64,000 nt of DNA from Flavobacteriia bacterium (GTDB taxonomy: Bacteria; Bacteroidota; Bacteroidia; Flavobacteriales; Weeksellaceae): contig JACFND010000002.1 of assembly GCA_019455045.1 (NCBI GenBank), positions 83,386 through 147,385 of the forward strand, read 5' to 3'. Shown here piece by piece: positions 9,459 to 17,649 of the stretch (positions within the stretch are counted from its first letter, which is position 1; each line of letters begins with the position of its first letter). Below the pieces are notes generated by a model. The model was not told the DNA's origin. It worked only from the letters and a program-made list of their open reading frames with translations, and ran no database searches. The position numbers and the translations under genes were made by a program.

Positions 9459-10226
9459 CTATAAAATTGTGTTTTCTATTTCCCGATGCAGCGAAATATA
9501 CGCCCTTCTTGCTGCATTTTCTTCGGCCCTTTTCTTTGAAGTTCCCCTGCCTTTTGAAATCACATCTTCGTTTAGTCTCACCACCGATATAAAAAGAGTC
9601 AGGTCTTCTTCGCTTTCTTCTTCTTCAAAGGTATTAAAACTAATTTTATTTTTTGTTTTTTGAGCCCATTCAAGTATCTGGCTTTTGTAACTCGCAATCG
9701 ATCTTTCGAGTTTTTCGAGGTTGATGTTTTTTTCGATAAAATTTTTGAAAATAAAATCAGCTGTAAAGTCAAAGCCTTTGTCGAGATAGAGTGCACCGAT
9801 CAGTGCTTCGATCAGATTTCCGTTGATGTCTTCGCCCAGATTGGGATTCCCCGCCGGATGCAGTCTTTTTGCCAATCCCAGCTGTTTGCCCAAAACATTC
9901 AGCTGATGTCTCGAAACCAGTTTCGATCTCATTTTGGTCAGATAGCCTTCCTGTTTGTTGGGTGCTTCCCTAAAGATAAATACGGCGACGATCAGTCCGA
10001 GTACCGCATCTCCCAGAAATTCAAGTCTTTCAAAATTCACATCATTTCCTTCATCATCCTTCACCTGAGCCGAACGATGGATAAACGCCCTTTCATAATA
10101 TTTCATATTTCCGGGTTTGATTCCGAATATTTCGGTCAGATAGGTTTTGAGATCAGAAATTTCAGCCGATTGTTTTTTGCGGGTATCTTTGAAAAGTTTT
10201 TTTTTAATTTCCTGCCAAAAGGACAT
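9459..10226 (-). CDS. rnc: Ribonuclease III
   Basis: 255 aa. It cleaves double-stranded RNA in rRNA and mRNA processing. The catalytic domain has ERLEFLGDAVLGL (E69 and D73 in this numbering), KMRSKLVSR, and NLIEALIGALYLDKG (E140). The C-terminal double-stranded RNA-binding domain (about 180-250) ends in GRGTSKKRAEENAARRAY. I chose ATG 10226: it is one base past the fabF stop and begins MSFWQEIKKK; a longer frame upstream would use TTG inside fabF. The residue matching E. coli D114 is Asn here (N137, codon AAT), in an otherwise intact active site. Confidence 0.96.
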   Translation of the reverse strand: MSFWQEIKKKLFKDTRKKQSAEISDLKTYLTEIFGIKPGNMKYYERAFIHRSAQVKDDEGNDVNFERLEFLGDAVLGLIVAVFIFREAPNKQEGYLTKMRSKLVSRHQLNVLGKQLGLAKRLHPAGNPNLGEDINGNLIEALIGALYLDKGFDFTADFIFKNFIEKNINLEKLERSIASYKSQILEWAQKTKNKISFNTFEEEESEEDLTLFISVVRLNEDVISKGRGTSKKRAEENAARRAYISLHREIENTIL

Positions 10227-10227
10227 A

Positions 10228-11478
10228 CTATGGCATTTTTCTGAACACAACACATGCATTGTGGCCTCCAAAACCAAAGGTGTTGCTCATTGCAACATTG
10301 ACTTCGCGTTCGACAGCCTTGTTGAAGGTATAGTTAACACGCGGATCAAGGTTTTCATCATATGTAAAATGATTGATGGTCGGCGGTACTGTATTGTGAA
10401 TAATTGAACCAATGACTGCGACCGATTCTATAGCTCCCGCAGCACCCAGCAAATGTCCTGTCATTGATTTGGTGGAATTGATCTGAATATTGTAGGTGTG
10501 TTCACCAAACAATTTCAGTATTGCCTTTGATTCCGCAATATCACCAAGCGGTGTGGAAGTTCCGTGCATATTGATATGGTTGACTTCTTCCAGTTTGATT
10601 CCGGAATCCGAAATGCAATTTTTCATCACATTGAACGCACCCAGCCCTTCCGGATGGGGCGCAGTCAGATGATAAGCATCGGCAGAAAGGCCGCCACCGA
10701 TAAATTCTGCATAAATTTTTGCACCTCTGGCTTTTGCATGTTCATATTCCTCGAGTATGACTGAGGCAGCGCCCTCCCCCATAACAAAACCATCACGATC
10801 TTTGTCAAAAGGTCGTGATGCTGTTTTGGGATCGTCATTTCTGACCGACAGCGCGTGCATTGCATTGAATCCGCCGATGCTCGCAGCAGTAACAGCTGCT
10901 TCTGAACCGCCCGTGACAATCGCATCAGCTTTACCCAGACGAATCAGCATCAGTGAGTCAATCAGTGCGTTGGTCGAAGATGCGCAGGCTGAGACAGTGG
11001 TGTAATTGGGTCCCATAAACCCGAATTCCATTGAGATGAGTCCCGGTGTGATATCGGCAATCATTTTTGGAATAAAGAAAGGATTAAATCTCGGCGTACC
11101 GTTTCCGGTCGCAAAGTTGGATACTTCTTCTTCAAATGTCCTGATGCCGCCGATACCGGATCCCCATATCACGCCAACTCTTTCTTTGTTGACGTTTGAT
11201 TCGGTCAATCCGCTGTGGACAACGGCTTCACGAGCTGCAACGATACCGAGCTGTCCGCATCTGTCCATCTTTCTGGCCTCTTTGCGGTCAAAAAAATCTT
11301 CAGGGTTGAAGTTCTTCACTTCACATGCAAACTGGGTCTTGAACTGATCGGCATCAAACAGGGTAATGGGTGCAGCTCCGCTGACTCCATTAACCAAAGC
11401 ATCCCAGTACTCCGGGAAGCTGTTGCCGATGGGCGTAATTGCACCTATTCCTGTTACTACAACTCTTTTTAATTCCAT
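10228..11478 (-). CDS. fabF: Beta-ketoacyl-ACP synthase II
   Basis: 416 aa, full length. It condenses malonyl-ACP with acyl-ACP during fatty-acid elongation. The thiolase-fold active site is complete: the nucleophile Cys in TTVSACASSTNAL (about 163), His in NMHGTSTPLGD (about 304), and Lys/His in NSTKSMTGHLLGAAGA (about 335-341). The C-terminus NTFGFGGHNACVVF is typical. It lies 24 bp after acpP, its protein partner, and is followed one base later by rnc, a strongly conserved bacterial arrangement. Confidence 0.98.
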   Translation of the reverse strand: MELKRVVVTGIGAITPIGNSFPEYWDALVNGVSGAAPITLFDADQFKTQFACEVKNFNPEDFFDRKEARKMDRCGQLGIVAAREAVVHSGLTESNVNKERVGVIWGSGIGGIRTFEEEVSNFATGNGTPRFNPFFIPKMIADITPGLISMEFGFMGPNYTTVSACASSTNALIDSLMLIRLGKADAIVTGGSEAAVTAASIGGFNAMHALSVRNDDPKTASRPFDKDRDGFVMGEGAASVILEEYEHAKARGAKIYAEFIGGGLSADAYHLTAPHPEGLGAFNVMKNCISDSGIKLEEVNHINMHGTSTPLGDIAESKAILKLFGEHTYNIQINSTKSMTGHLLGAAGAIESVAVIGSIIHNTVPPTINHFTYDENLDPRVNYTFNKAVEREVNVAMSNTFGFGGHNACVVFRKMP

Positions 11479-11502
11479 AGACTGGAAAACAATTGAAAAG
11501 AA

Positions 11503-11739
11503 TTATTTATTCAAATCCTCAATGTACTGAACAGCTTGTCCTACGGTTGAGATTTTCTCTGCCTGGTCATCCGGAATCTGAATATCAAATTCTTTTTCGA
11601 ATTCCATAATTAATTCAACTGTATCCAAAGAATCAGCTCCCAAATCATTGGTAAAGCTTGCTTCCAAGGTTACTTCACTTTCGTCAACGCCCAATTTGTC
11701 AACGATAATTGCTTTTACTCTTGATGTAATGTCAGACAT
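11503..11739 (-). CDS. acpP: Acyl carrier protein
   Basis: 78 aa, acidic. It carries growing acyl chains on phosphopantetheine. The attachment serine is S37 in [11 protein letters not shown], and helix II continues [16 protein letters not shown]. It is first in the operon acpP-fabF-rnc-unknown-pyk and has a TAnnTTTG element about 30 bp upstream. The high, balanced expression expected of ACP fits its own strong promoter. Confidence 0.98.
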   Translation of the reverse strand: MSDITSRVKAIIVDKLGVDESEVTLEASFTNDLGADSLDTVELIMEFEKEFDIQIPDDQAEKISTVGQAVQYIEDLNK

Positions 11740-11768
11740 AATAATTATTTTAATTGTTTTTGATTTGG

Positions 11769-11776
11769 CAAAAGTA
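11769..11776 (-). promoter_or_regulatory. -7 element for the acpP operon
   Basis: The minus strand reads TACTTTTG, an exact TAnnTTTG, about 30 bp before the acpP ATG. The -33 region is T-rich without a clean TTTG. Confidence 0.55.
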
Positions 11777-11905
11777 AAAACTTTTGTTTAATCTTTCATA
11801 TAAAACGCAAGATAAACATAATTTCGGTTCGAGTTTGACGTTTTCAAAAAAATTAAATTTTGCTCAAAATGATTAAATTCAAAGACTTTAACCATAAATT
11901 TATAT

Positions 11906-11913
11906 TAACTTTG
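11906..11913 (+). promoter_or_regulatory. -7 element for pckA
   Basis: TAACTTTG is an exact TAnnTTTG. It predicts a leader of about 40 nt to ATG 11956. The -33 box is poor (TTTA 15 bp upstream). Confidence 0.55.
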
Positions 11914-11955
11914 TGTCCTTATTTTTTAAAAATTCACAGACAACAATAAACTGAA

Positions 11956-13527
11956 ATGGATTCTAAACTTATCAATTACGGGATTTCGACAGAAGATGTT
12001 AAATGGAATTTGTCGCCCGAAGAACTCACAAAAATTTCTCTTGAAAAGAAACAGGTTGAACGCGCATCTTCAGGTGCAATCAACGTACTGACCGGAAAAT
12101 TCACCGGGAGATCACCCAAAGACAGATTCATCGTAAAAGATGAAATAACCGAAAACACAGTTTGGTGGGGAGACATCAACATCCCATTCGAACCCGAAAA
12201 ATTTGACAAACTTTATGACAAAGTCTGCCAACATCTGAGCGGTAAGGAACTGTTTGTAAGAGATGCTTACGCATGCGCAGACAGCAGACATCAGCTCAAA
12301 ATCAGGGCTATCAACGAAAAACCCTGGTCAAACCTGTTTGTATATAATATGTTTATCAGACCGACCGAAGAACAGCTCAACAACTTTGGCGAACCCGACT
12401 GGCTGATCATCAACGCACCAACATTCCTTGCAGATCCTGAAACCGACGGAACACGTCAGGGAAACTTCGCCATCCTGAATTTCACCAGAAAAATTGCACT
12501 GATCGGCGGAACCGGCTATACCGGAGAAATCAAAAAAGGTATTTTCTCTGCACTGAATTTCCTGTTGCCGACTTTCCAAAATACCATGCCGATGCACTGC
12601 TCTGCCAACATTGGCGAAAAAGGAGACACCGCTTTGTTCTTCGGACTTTCCGGAACCGGAAAAACCACACTGTCGGCTGACAAACACAGGAAACTGATCG
12701 GTGACGACGAACACGGATGGACCGCTGACAATATCGTTTTCAACTTTGAAGGCGGCTGTTATGCAAAAGTGATCAACCTTTCTGCAGAAGGCGAACCCGA
12801 AATCTTTAATGCGATCAGAGAAGGCTCGCTGCTTGAAAACTGCGTATTCAAACCGGGAACCAACGAAGTCGATTTTGAAGCAAAATCAATTACCGAAAAT
12901 ACCCGCGTGAGCTATCCGATCGATTATATCGAAAATATTGCGGTTCCGTCAGTAGGCGGAAATCCGAGAAATATATTTTTCCTTTCATTTGATGCTTTTG
13001 GTGTGCTGCCTCCGATTTCAAAACTGAATCCCGCACAGGCAGCTTATCTGTTTACTTCGGGTTATACCTCTAAAGTGGCAGGTACCGAAGCCGGAGTTAC
13101 CGAACCGCAGACAACTTTCTCCTGCTGTTTCGGCGCACCTTTCATGCCGCTTCATCCGACCAAATATGCAGAAATGCTCAGTCATAAGGTTGCTGAAACC
13201 GGAGTAAATGTCTGGATGCTCAACACCGGATGGAACGGAAAAGGAAAACGAATCAGTCTGAAGGATACCCGCACCATCATCCATGCGGCGCTCGATGGAG
13301 AACTTGATCATGTGGAATACAGTCAGGATCCGTATTTTGGATTTATGGTTCCGCAAACTTGTCCGGGCGTTTCCTCAAACGATGTGCTGAAAGTCGAATC
13401 ATCCTGGGATGATCTGGCTGCTTATGATGCAAAGGCAAGACTTCTGGCAGACAAATTCAAAGAGAATTTCAGAAAATACGAAACACTGGCCGACAGCGAT
13501 ATTTTGGCTGGCGGACCCATTGTTTAA
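11956..13527 (+). CDS. pckA: Phosphoenolpyruvate carboxykinase (ATP)
   Basis: 523 aa. It converts oxaloacetate and ATP to PEP, CO2 and ADP, the entry to gluconeogenesis. Seen: TGRSPKDRFIV near residue 50, the kinase-1a/P-loop GLSGTGKTTLSAD (about 230-242), GDDEHGW (about 250), and the C-terminal adenine-binding region. This is the ATP-dependent type by length and P-loop form. It is transcribed away from the acpP-pyk operon and ends at a hairpin (13555-13580). Pairing with pyk nearby puts both directions of the PEP-pyruvate-oxaloacetate node within 6 kb. Confidence 0.97.
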   Translation: MDSKLINYGISTEDVKWNLSPEELTKISLEKKQVERASSGAINVLTGKFTGRSPKDRFIVKDEITENTVWWGDINIPFEPEKFDKLYDKVCQHLSGKELFVRDAYACADSRHQLKIRAINEKPWSNLFVYNMFIRPTEEQLNNFGEPDWLIINAPTFLADPETDGTRQGNFAILNFTRKIALIGGTGYTGEIKKGIFSALNFLLPTFQNTMPMHCSANIGEKGDTALFFGLSGTGKTTLSADKHRKLIGDDEHGWTADNIVFNFEGGCYAKVINLSAEGEPEIFNAIREGSLLENCVFKPGTNEVDFEAKSITENTRVSYPIDYIENIAVPSVGGNPRNIFFLSFDAFGVLPPISKLNPAQAAYLFTSGYTSKVAGTEAGVTEPQTTFSCCFGAPFMPLHPTKYAEMLSHKVAETGVNVWMLNTGWNGKGKRISLKDTRTIIHAALDGELDHVEYSQDPYFGFMVPQTCPGVSSNDVLKVESSWDDLAAYDAKARLLADKFKENFRKYETLADSDILAGGPIV

Positions 13528-13554
13528 AATTTTAACATTCTTTCAAAACATAAA

Positions 13555-13585
13555 CCGGATGAGCGTTTCAGCTTGTCCGGCTTTA
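13555..13585 (+). terminator. Terminator-like hairpin after pckA
   Basis: Arms CCGGA-tg-AGC and GCT-tg-TCCGG enclose a GTTTCA loop, then CTTTAATTT follows. The stem is interrupted by a TG/TG mismatch, so strength is moderate. Confidence 0.5.
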
Positions 13586-13611
13586 ATTTCAACAGCCTGT
13601 TGAAAACTAAA

Positions 13612-13643
13612 TTTGCACAGTTATGTCGGGCACTATAGCTTTG
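13612..13643 (+). promoter_or_regulatory. Promoter of the aaRS-like gene
   Basis: TTTG (13612-13615), 20 bp, then TAGCTTTG (13636-13643): a near-ideal Bacteroidota promoter. It gives a leader of about 32 nt to ATG 13679 and rules out a start upstream of it. Confidence 0.75.
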
Positions 13644-13678
13644 CCCCAATTTATGCAAACCTTAAAAATCACAAAATT

Positions 13679-14560
13679 ATGTACGATTCAGTAATTCCGC
13701 AGGGCGCGGTCGCCCGAGCGAATGATCTGGCATTGACGCCAATCATTGATCCCAAGAAGTTCTCTTTTGTAGTAAACAAGATGAGAACTTTTTTTTTGCA
13801 AAAAGGTTTCGTTGAGGTGCACACACAAAACCGTCTGAGCATCCTCGCAGCCTGTGAAAATCCCCACTCGATTGCAACTTACAATTATTGCGGAAACGTA
13901 TGGCCACTGCCGCAAACCGGACAGATGTGGCTCGAATACGAACTGCTGACAAAGCCCGATGTGCCCGGATATTTCTGTGTTTCGACCAGCTACAGAAATG
14001 AAGAGACACCGATCGTCGGGAGACACCAGAGAATCTTCCCGATGTTTGAATTTGAAATGCACGGTGATCTGAACGATCTGATCATGCTCGAAATGGAACT
14101 GTCAGAATACCTCGGTTTTGGAGATCCGTCCAACTATGTTCACAAACAGTATGAGCAGACCGCAGCCGAATATGGTGTTTCGTTTCTTGAAGCTGAAGAC
14201 GAAATGAAACTGTATGAAGATTACGGTCCGATGGTATTTCTGAAGGATTTCCCCGAAAGAACCAATCCGTTCTGGAACATGAAGAGAACCGGCGATCTGG
14301 CGCACAAAGTGGATTTGATCATGCATGGTTACGAAACCATCGGTTCGGCAGAAAGAAGCAGCGATGCAGCTGAACAGAGACATGCATTCTACACCATCGA
14401 AAACGGGAAATATGCCGAAAAACTTTTTTATCTCTTCGGCAAGAACAGAGTTGAAGAAGAACTGGAAGATTTCCTATCACTCGATTTCTTCACACGCTCA
14501 GGAGGCGGAATGGGTGTTCCGAGAATGATCAGAGCTTTTGAGCTCTCAGGTTTGATGTAA
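13679..14560 (+). CDS. Free-standing class II aminoacyl-tRNA-synthetase-like enzyme (AspRS/AsnRS/AsnA-type fold)
   Basis: 293 aa. This is the catalytic core of a class II synthetase of the Asp/Asn/Lys group without the N-terminal anticodon-binding OB domain. Motif 2 reads CVSTSYRNEE then GRHQRIFPMFEFEMHG (about 100-127), and motif 3 reads SGGGMGVPRMIRAFEL near the C-terminus. The start is ATG 13679, set by the promoter just upstream. Such truncated cores can be asparagine synthetases (AsnA or archaeal AsnRS paralogues) or amino-acid-activating enzymes for other targets. I infer an amino-acid adenylation reaction; the substrate is unknown. A perfect terminator follows. Confidence 0.8.
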   Translation: MYDSVIPQGAVARANDLALTPIIDPKKFSFVVNKMRTFFLQKGFVEVHTQNRLSILAACENPHSIATYNYCGNVWPLPQTGQMWLEYELLTKPDVPGYFCVSTSYRNEETPIVGRHQRIFPMFEFEMHGDLNDLIMLEMELSEYLGFGDPSNYVHKQYEQTAAEYGVSFLEAEDEMKLYEDYGPMVFLKDFPERTNPFWNMKRTGDLAHKVDLIMHGYETIGSAERSSDAAEQRHAFYTIENGKYAEKLFYLFGKNRVEEELEDFLSLDFFTRSGGGMGVPRMIRAFELSGLM

Positions 14561-14590
14561 GAAATAATCCAAATATCACACACAAACTTT

Positions 14591-14619
14591 TGAACGGCCT
14601 TCGGGCCGTTCAATTTTTT
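14591..14619 (+). terminator. Rho-independent terminator
   Basis: A 9-bp perfect stem, TGAACGGCC and GGCCGTTCA, closed by a TTCG tetraloop (14600-14603) and followed by ATTTTTT. Strong on the plus strand. Confidence 0.9.
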
Positions 14620-14621
14620 AT

Positions 14622-14629
14622 TATCTTTG
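14622..14629 (+). promoter_or_regulatory. -7 element for the SIMPL gene
   Basis: TATCTTTG matches TAnnTTTG directly after the preceding terminator, giving a leader of about 45 nt to ATG 14680. No clean -33. Confidence 0.45.
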
Positions 14630-14679
14630 AGAAACTGTTTACACCTTTATTATATACATCATTCTCTAAATAATTTCTT

Positions 14680-15415
14680 ATGAACAAAACCACTATCATC
14701 ACAGCTGTCGTCGTTTCACTCGGCTTTGTGATCGGAATTGCAATCTTTGCAAACGCATTCAAAAACAGGAATTCGTCTGACAACACAATTGCGGTAACCG
14801 GTCTGGGCAGCAAGACTTTTACTTCTGATCTGATCACCTGGAGCGGCAGTTTTTCACAAACCGATTTTGAACTGAAAAAAGCTTACGAATTGCTGAAAAG
14901 CGATCGGGAAACCATACAGGACTATTTGATTTCAAAAGGGATTCCGAAAGAACAGATTATTTTTTCGGCGGTCAGCACTTATAAAAAAAACCGACTACAT
15001 CACAGACGAATACGGTCGAAGAAGAGATGTTTTTGCAGGCTATGAACTTTCGCAATCGGTGTCGATCGAAAGCAAGGAAGTTGAAAAAATTGAGGCATTG
15101 TCCAGAAATATCACAGAAATCATCAATCGCGGAATTGAATTTACATCATCCTCACCCAGTTATTTCTACACCAAACTGTCTGAAGTCAAACATGAAATGA
15201 TTGCAGAAGCAACCAAAGATGCAAAATTGAGAGCTCAAAAGATTGCGGAAAATTCGGGTGCAAAACTCGGAAAATTGAAAAGCGCAAGAACCGGTGTAAT
15301 CCAGATTACCGCACCCAATTCTGACGAAGATTATTCGTACGGCGGAACTTTCAATACTTATTCAAAAGAAAAAGAAGCAAGCATCACCATCCGGCTTGAA
15401 TATATGGTCGAATAA
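14680..15415 (+). pseudogene. SIMPL (DUF541) domain protein with a +1 insertion in a poly-A tract
   Basis: Two frames together encode one SIMPL protein of about 244 aa. Frame 1 runs from ATG 14680: an N-terminal anchor or signal segment (TTIITAVVVSLGFVIGIAIF), then NTIAVTGLGSKTF, to FSAVSTYKK, and stops at 15045. The next frame continues TDYITDEYGRRRDVFAGYEL, SQSVSIESKEVEKIEALSRN, and ends IRLEYMVE at 15415. The switch lies at the A8 run 14983-14990; seven A's would keep one open frame. The rest of the sequence shows no decay. It may be a recent frameshift, a sequence error, or a gene rescued by transcriptional slippage on A8. SIMPL proteins are periplasmic or envelope proteins of unclear function. 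Confidence 0.85.
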
Positions 15416-15423
15416 GAAAATCG

Positions 15424-15456
15424 AAGCCGTTCCATCATTGATGAAACGGCTTTTTA
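15424..15456. terminator. Bidirectional terminator between the SIMPL gene and gldC
   Basis: Arms AAGCCGTT (15424-15431) and AACGGCTT (15445-15452), extended by CATC/GATG after one mismatch, with TTTAATTTT on the plus side. The flanking genes are convergent. Confidence 0.75.
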
Positions 15457-15474
15457 ATTTTCTGCAATTTTGAA

Positions 15475-15807
15475 TCATTCCTGATCGATCAGACCGGCTT
15501 TGTATGCAAAGTTTTCAGCAAATTCAATGATGAAAGCCGCAACTTCCTCATCATTTGTCGCACGTTGATAGGAATCCGCCATTGAAATAAAAATCTGATG
15601 AAAAAATTGTTTCATATCATCCATCGGCATGTCCTTGGTCCAAAGATCGAGACGAAGCGCTTCTTTGGTTTTGTCGTCCCAAACCGACATCAGAGCCGCC
15701 TTGGTTTCCTGATTTTCAACTCCGCCGTCTACAGCATTCCACAGCAGTTTCTCGGGAATGTGATTTTCGTCCAGCTCTACATCTATTGTGATTTGTGTTT
15801 TTCTCAT
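15475..15807 (-). CDS. gldC: Gliding motility protein GldC
   Basis: 110 aa, the normal GldC length, soluble with no signal peptide. Sequence such as MRKTQITIDVELDENHIPEK, LLWNAVDGGVENQETKA and MPMDDMKQFFHQIFISMADS is characteristic. GldC assists gliding and type IX secretion in Flavobacteriia; loss in Flavobacterium weakens but does not abolish gliding. It follows gldB by 24 bp on the same strand, the conserved gldBC order. Together with the T9SS cargo genes it supports a functional T9SS in this organism. Confidence 0.95.
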   Translation of the reverse strand: MRKTQITIDVELDENHIPEKLLWNAVDGGVENQETKAALMSVWDDKTKEALRLDLWTKDMPMDDMKQFFHQIFISMADSYQRATNDEEVAAFIIEFAENFAYKAGLIDQE

Positions 15808-15831
15808 TTGTTCTGATTACTATTTTCTGAT

Positions 15832-16815
15832 TTATTTATTCGGTTTGTATTTTGAATCTTTAAAAATCGTCTGATTGTCAAGATTGATAAAATCATTCAA
15901 AGAAATTTCCGGATGTTCGTCCAGATATTTTCTGCAAATCTGCCAGCCGACCCAAATTCCGATTCTTCCGGGCGAATCGGTTTCAATCTCGTTTCCAAAT
16001 TTTGAATAAGGTGCCGGCTGAAGAAATTTTTCACGCGCATCTTTTCCGGTGTCAAAAATCAGATTCTGTTCAACAAAAAAGTTCCAGATTTCTTCCTCAT
16101 TTGATTTTGCCCAATCAAGCTGTTCTTTTGTAAAACCGATCTTTAATTCATCAGAAGTTTCGGGAAGCAGAGCGTCTGAAATGATCAGCATTTTACCCTC
16201 GTCCACCATCAGATCGACAAAAGCCTGCTGTTTCGGATTGAAAGGAACAATCTGTTCAGCCACCGAATGAACGACTGCCGGGACCAGATTCTCGGGATTC
16301 ATATTTTCAGCCATGTACGGATATACCTTTTCCACCTTGTACCAGCTGTTGTTTTTGCCCAAAAAACCGTCGAGCGCTATAAAAAGAAGTCCGCTTTTTC
16401 GGTCATAAAGCACCGATCGTTCATAAATATTTTGAAGTCCTGACGAATAAGTGAATACATCGGGAACCAGATCGTTTGGAAAATATTTTCTGAAATAAGC
16501 AAACATTTGAGACAAATCCTTTTTGTAATTCCGGTTTTCAAAAACTTTGTTCACCGTATCATAAACCGCAATTTCGGCCGAATCTCTTCGCTGTCTTTCC
16601 CAGACTTCGGGTTCAACGCCAAACTGAAAAAAGAAAGGATATTTTGCTTCGAGCACATTGAGCGGAATTTCGGTATCAAAAAATTCTTTGCTGATATCTG
16701 TAAATTTCAGTTCAACCGGCGTTTCAGGCTCCTGCTGTACCCAGCGGTTTTCTTCTTTTTTGCACGAAAGCAGTGTAAAAATTATCAGGCATCCGATCCA
16801 ATGGGCTGTTTTCAT
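15832..16815 (-). CDS. gldB: Gliding motility lipoprotein GldB
   Basis: 327 aa. The signal peptide ends in a lipobox (IIFTLLSCKKEE, Cys about 18), so it is a lipoprotein. KEFFDTEIPLNVLEAKYPFF, YPYMAENMNPENLVPAVVHS and the C-terminal GRIGIWVGWQICRKYLDEHP are typical of GldB. It is required for gliding and contributes to T9SS function in Flavobacterium. It is first of the gldBC pair and divergent from nadE across only 42 bp, which holds promoter elements for both. Confidence 0.95.
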   Translation of the reverse strand: MKTAHWIGCLIIFTLLSCKKEENRWVQQEPETPVELKFTDISKEFFDTEIPLNVLEAKYPFFFQFGVEPEVWERQRRDSAEIAVYDTVNKVFENRNYKKDLSQMFAYFRKYFPNDLVPDVFTYSSGLQNIYERSVLYDRKSGLLFIALDGFLGKNNSWYKVEKVYPYMAENMNPENLVPAVVHSVAEQIVPFNPKQQAFVDLMVDEGKMLIISDALLPETSDELKIGFTKEQLDWAKSNEEEIWNFFVEQNLIFDTGKDAREKFLQPAPYSKFGNEIETDSPGRIGIWVGWQICRKYLDEHPEISLNDFINLDNQTIFKDSKYKPNK

Positions 16816-16823
16816 TATCTTTG
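16816..16823 (+). promoter_or_regulatory. -7 element for nadE
   Basis: TATCTTTG directly abuts the gldB start codon and lies about 35 bp before nadE ATG 16858. The two divergent promoters share the same 42-bp gap. Confidence 0.5.
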
Positions 16824-16841
16824 ATAAAGTTTTTTAAACCG

Positions 16842-16849
16842 CAAATTTA
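16842..16849 (-). promoter_or_regulatory. -7 element for gldBC
   Basis: The minus strand reads TAAATTTG, with TTTC 17 bp upstream as a -33 (inside the first codons of nadE). It predicts a leader of about 25 nt to the gldB ATG at 16815. Confidence 0.6.
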
Positions 16850-16857
16850 CACATATA

Positions 16858-17649
16858 ATGCAGACTGAAAAAATCATAGATCATATCGTCAGCTGGCTTG
16901 AAGATTATTTGAAATCATCCGGACAAAAGGGTTTTGTAATCGGTGTTTCGGGCGGTATCGATTCGGCTGTGGTTTCGACGCTGTGCGCAAAAACAGGTTT
17001 TCCGCTGCTGTGTCTTGAAATGCCGATTCATCAGGAGGAAAGTCAGGTTTCAAGATCCGGAAAACATATCGAATGGCTGAAATCTAATTTTGAAAAAGTC
17101 GAAAACCGGATCGTCGATCTCAGTCCGGTTTATGATCAGTTTGAAAATTCGGTTCAAAAATCAGAAAATGATTATTCAACGCAGCTTTCACTTGCCAATA
17201 CCCGATCAAGACTCAGAATGGCAACGCTGTATTATTTTGCTGGAATCAATGGATACATCGTTGCAGGAACCGGAAACAGGGTGGAAGATTTTGGTGTCGG
17301 ATTTTTTACAAAATACGGCGACGGCGGTGTTGACATCAGCCCGATCGGAGATTTGATGAAATCTGAAGTTTATGAAATTGCAAAACAGCTGAATATCATT
17401 CCTGAAATTCAAAATGCGATTCCAACCGACGGTCTGTTTGGCGACAACAGAAGCGATGAAGACCAGATTGGTGCGACTTATGACGAATTGGAATGGGCGA
17501 TGAAACTGTATGAACACGGACACCGTTCGGATGAATTTGAAGGAAGAAAAAAAGAGGTTTTTGAGATTTTCACCAAAAGACATCTGGCCAATCTGCACAA
17601 AATCAATCCGATACCGATTTGTGAAATTCCAAAAGAATTGAAAAATTAA
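16858..17649 (+). CDS. nadE: NAD+ synthase (ammonia-type length)
   Basis: 263 aa. It amidates nicotinic acid adenine dinucleotide to NAD+ using ATP. The PP-loop SGGIDSAVVSTL is at about 31-42, followed by the conserved GTGNRVEDFGVGFFTKYGDG and DISPIGDLMKSEVYEIAKQL. There is no N-terminal nitrilase domain, so it should use ammonia rather than glutamine. Its stop overlaps the stop of the converging downstream gene (TTAA at 17646-17649). nadB lies 43 kb away in the same window, giving two steps of de novo NAD synthesis. Confidence 0.97.
   Translation: MQTEKIIDHIVSWLEDYLKSSGQKGFVIGVSGGIDSAVVSTLCAKTGFPLLCLEMPIHQEESQVSRSGKHIEWLKSNFEKVENRIVDLSPVYDQFENSVQKSENDYSTQLSLANTRSRLRMATLYYFAGINGYIVAGTGNRVEDFGVGFFTKYGDGGVDISPIGDLMKSEVYEIAKQLNIIPEIQNAIPTDGLFGDNRSDEDQIGATYDELEWAMKLYEHGHRSDEFEGRKKEVFEIFTKRHLANLHKINPIPICEIPKELKN

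Noticed and set aside
9660..10244. Plus-strand frame of 194 codons opposite rnc
   Set aside because: Overlaps rnc completely; the translation is Phe/Ile-rich without domain motifs.
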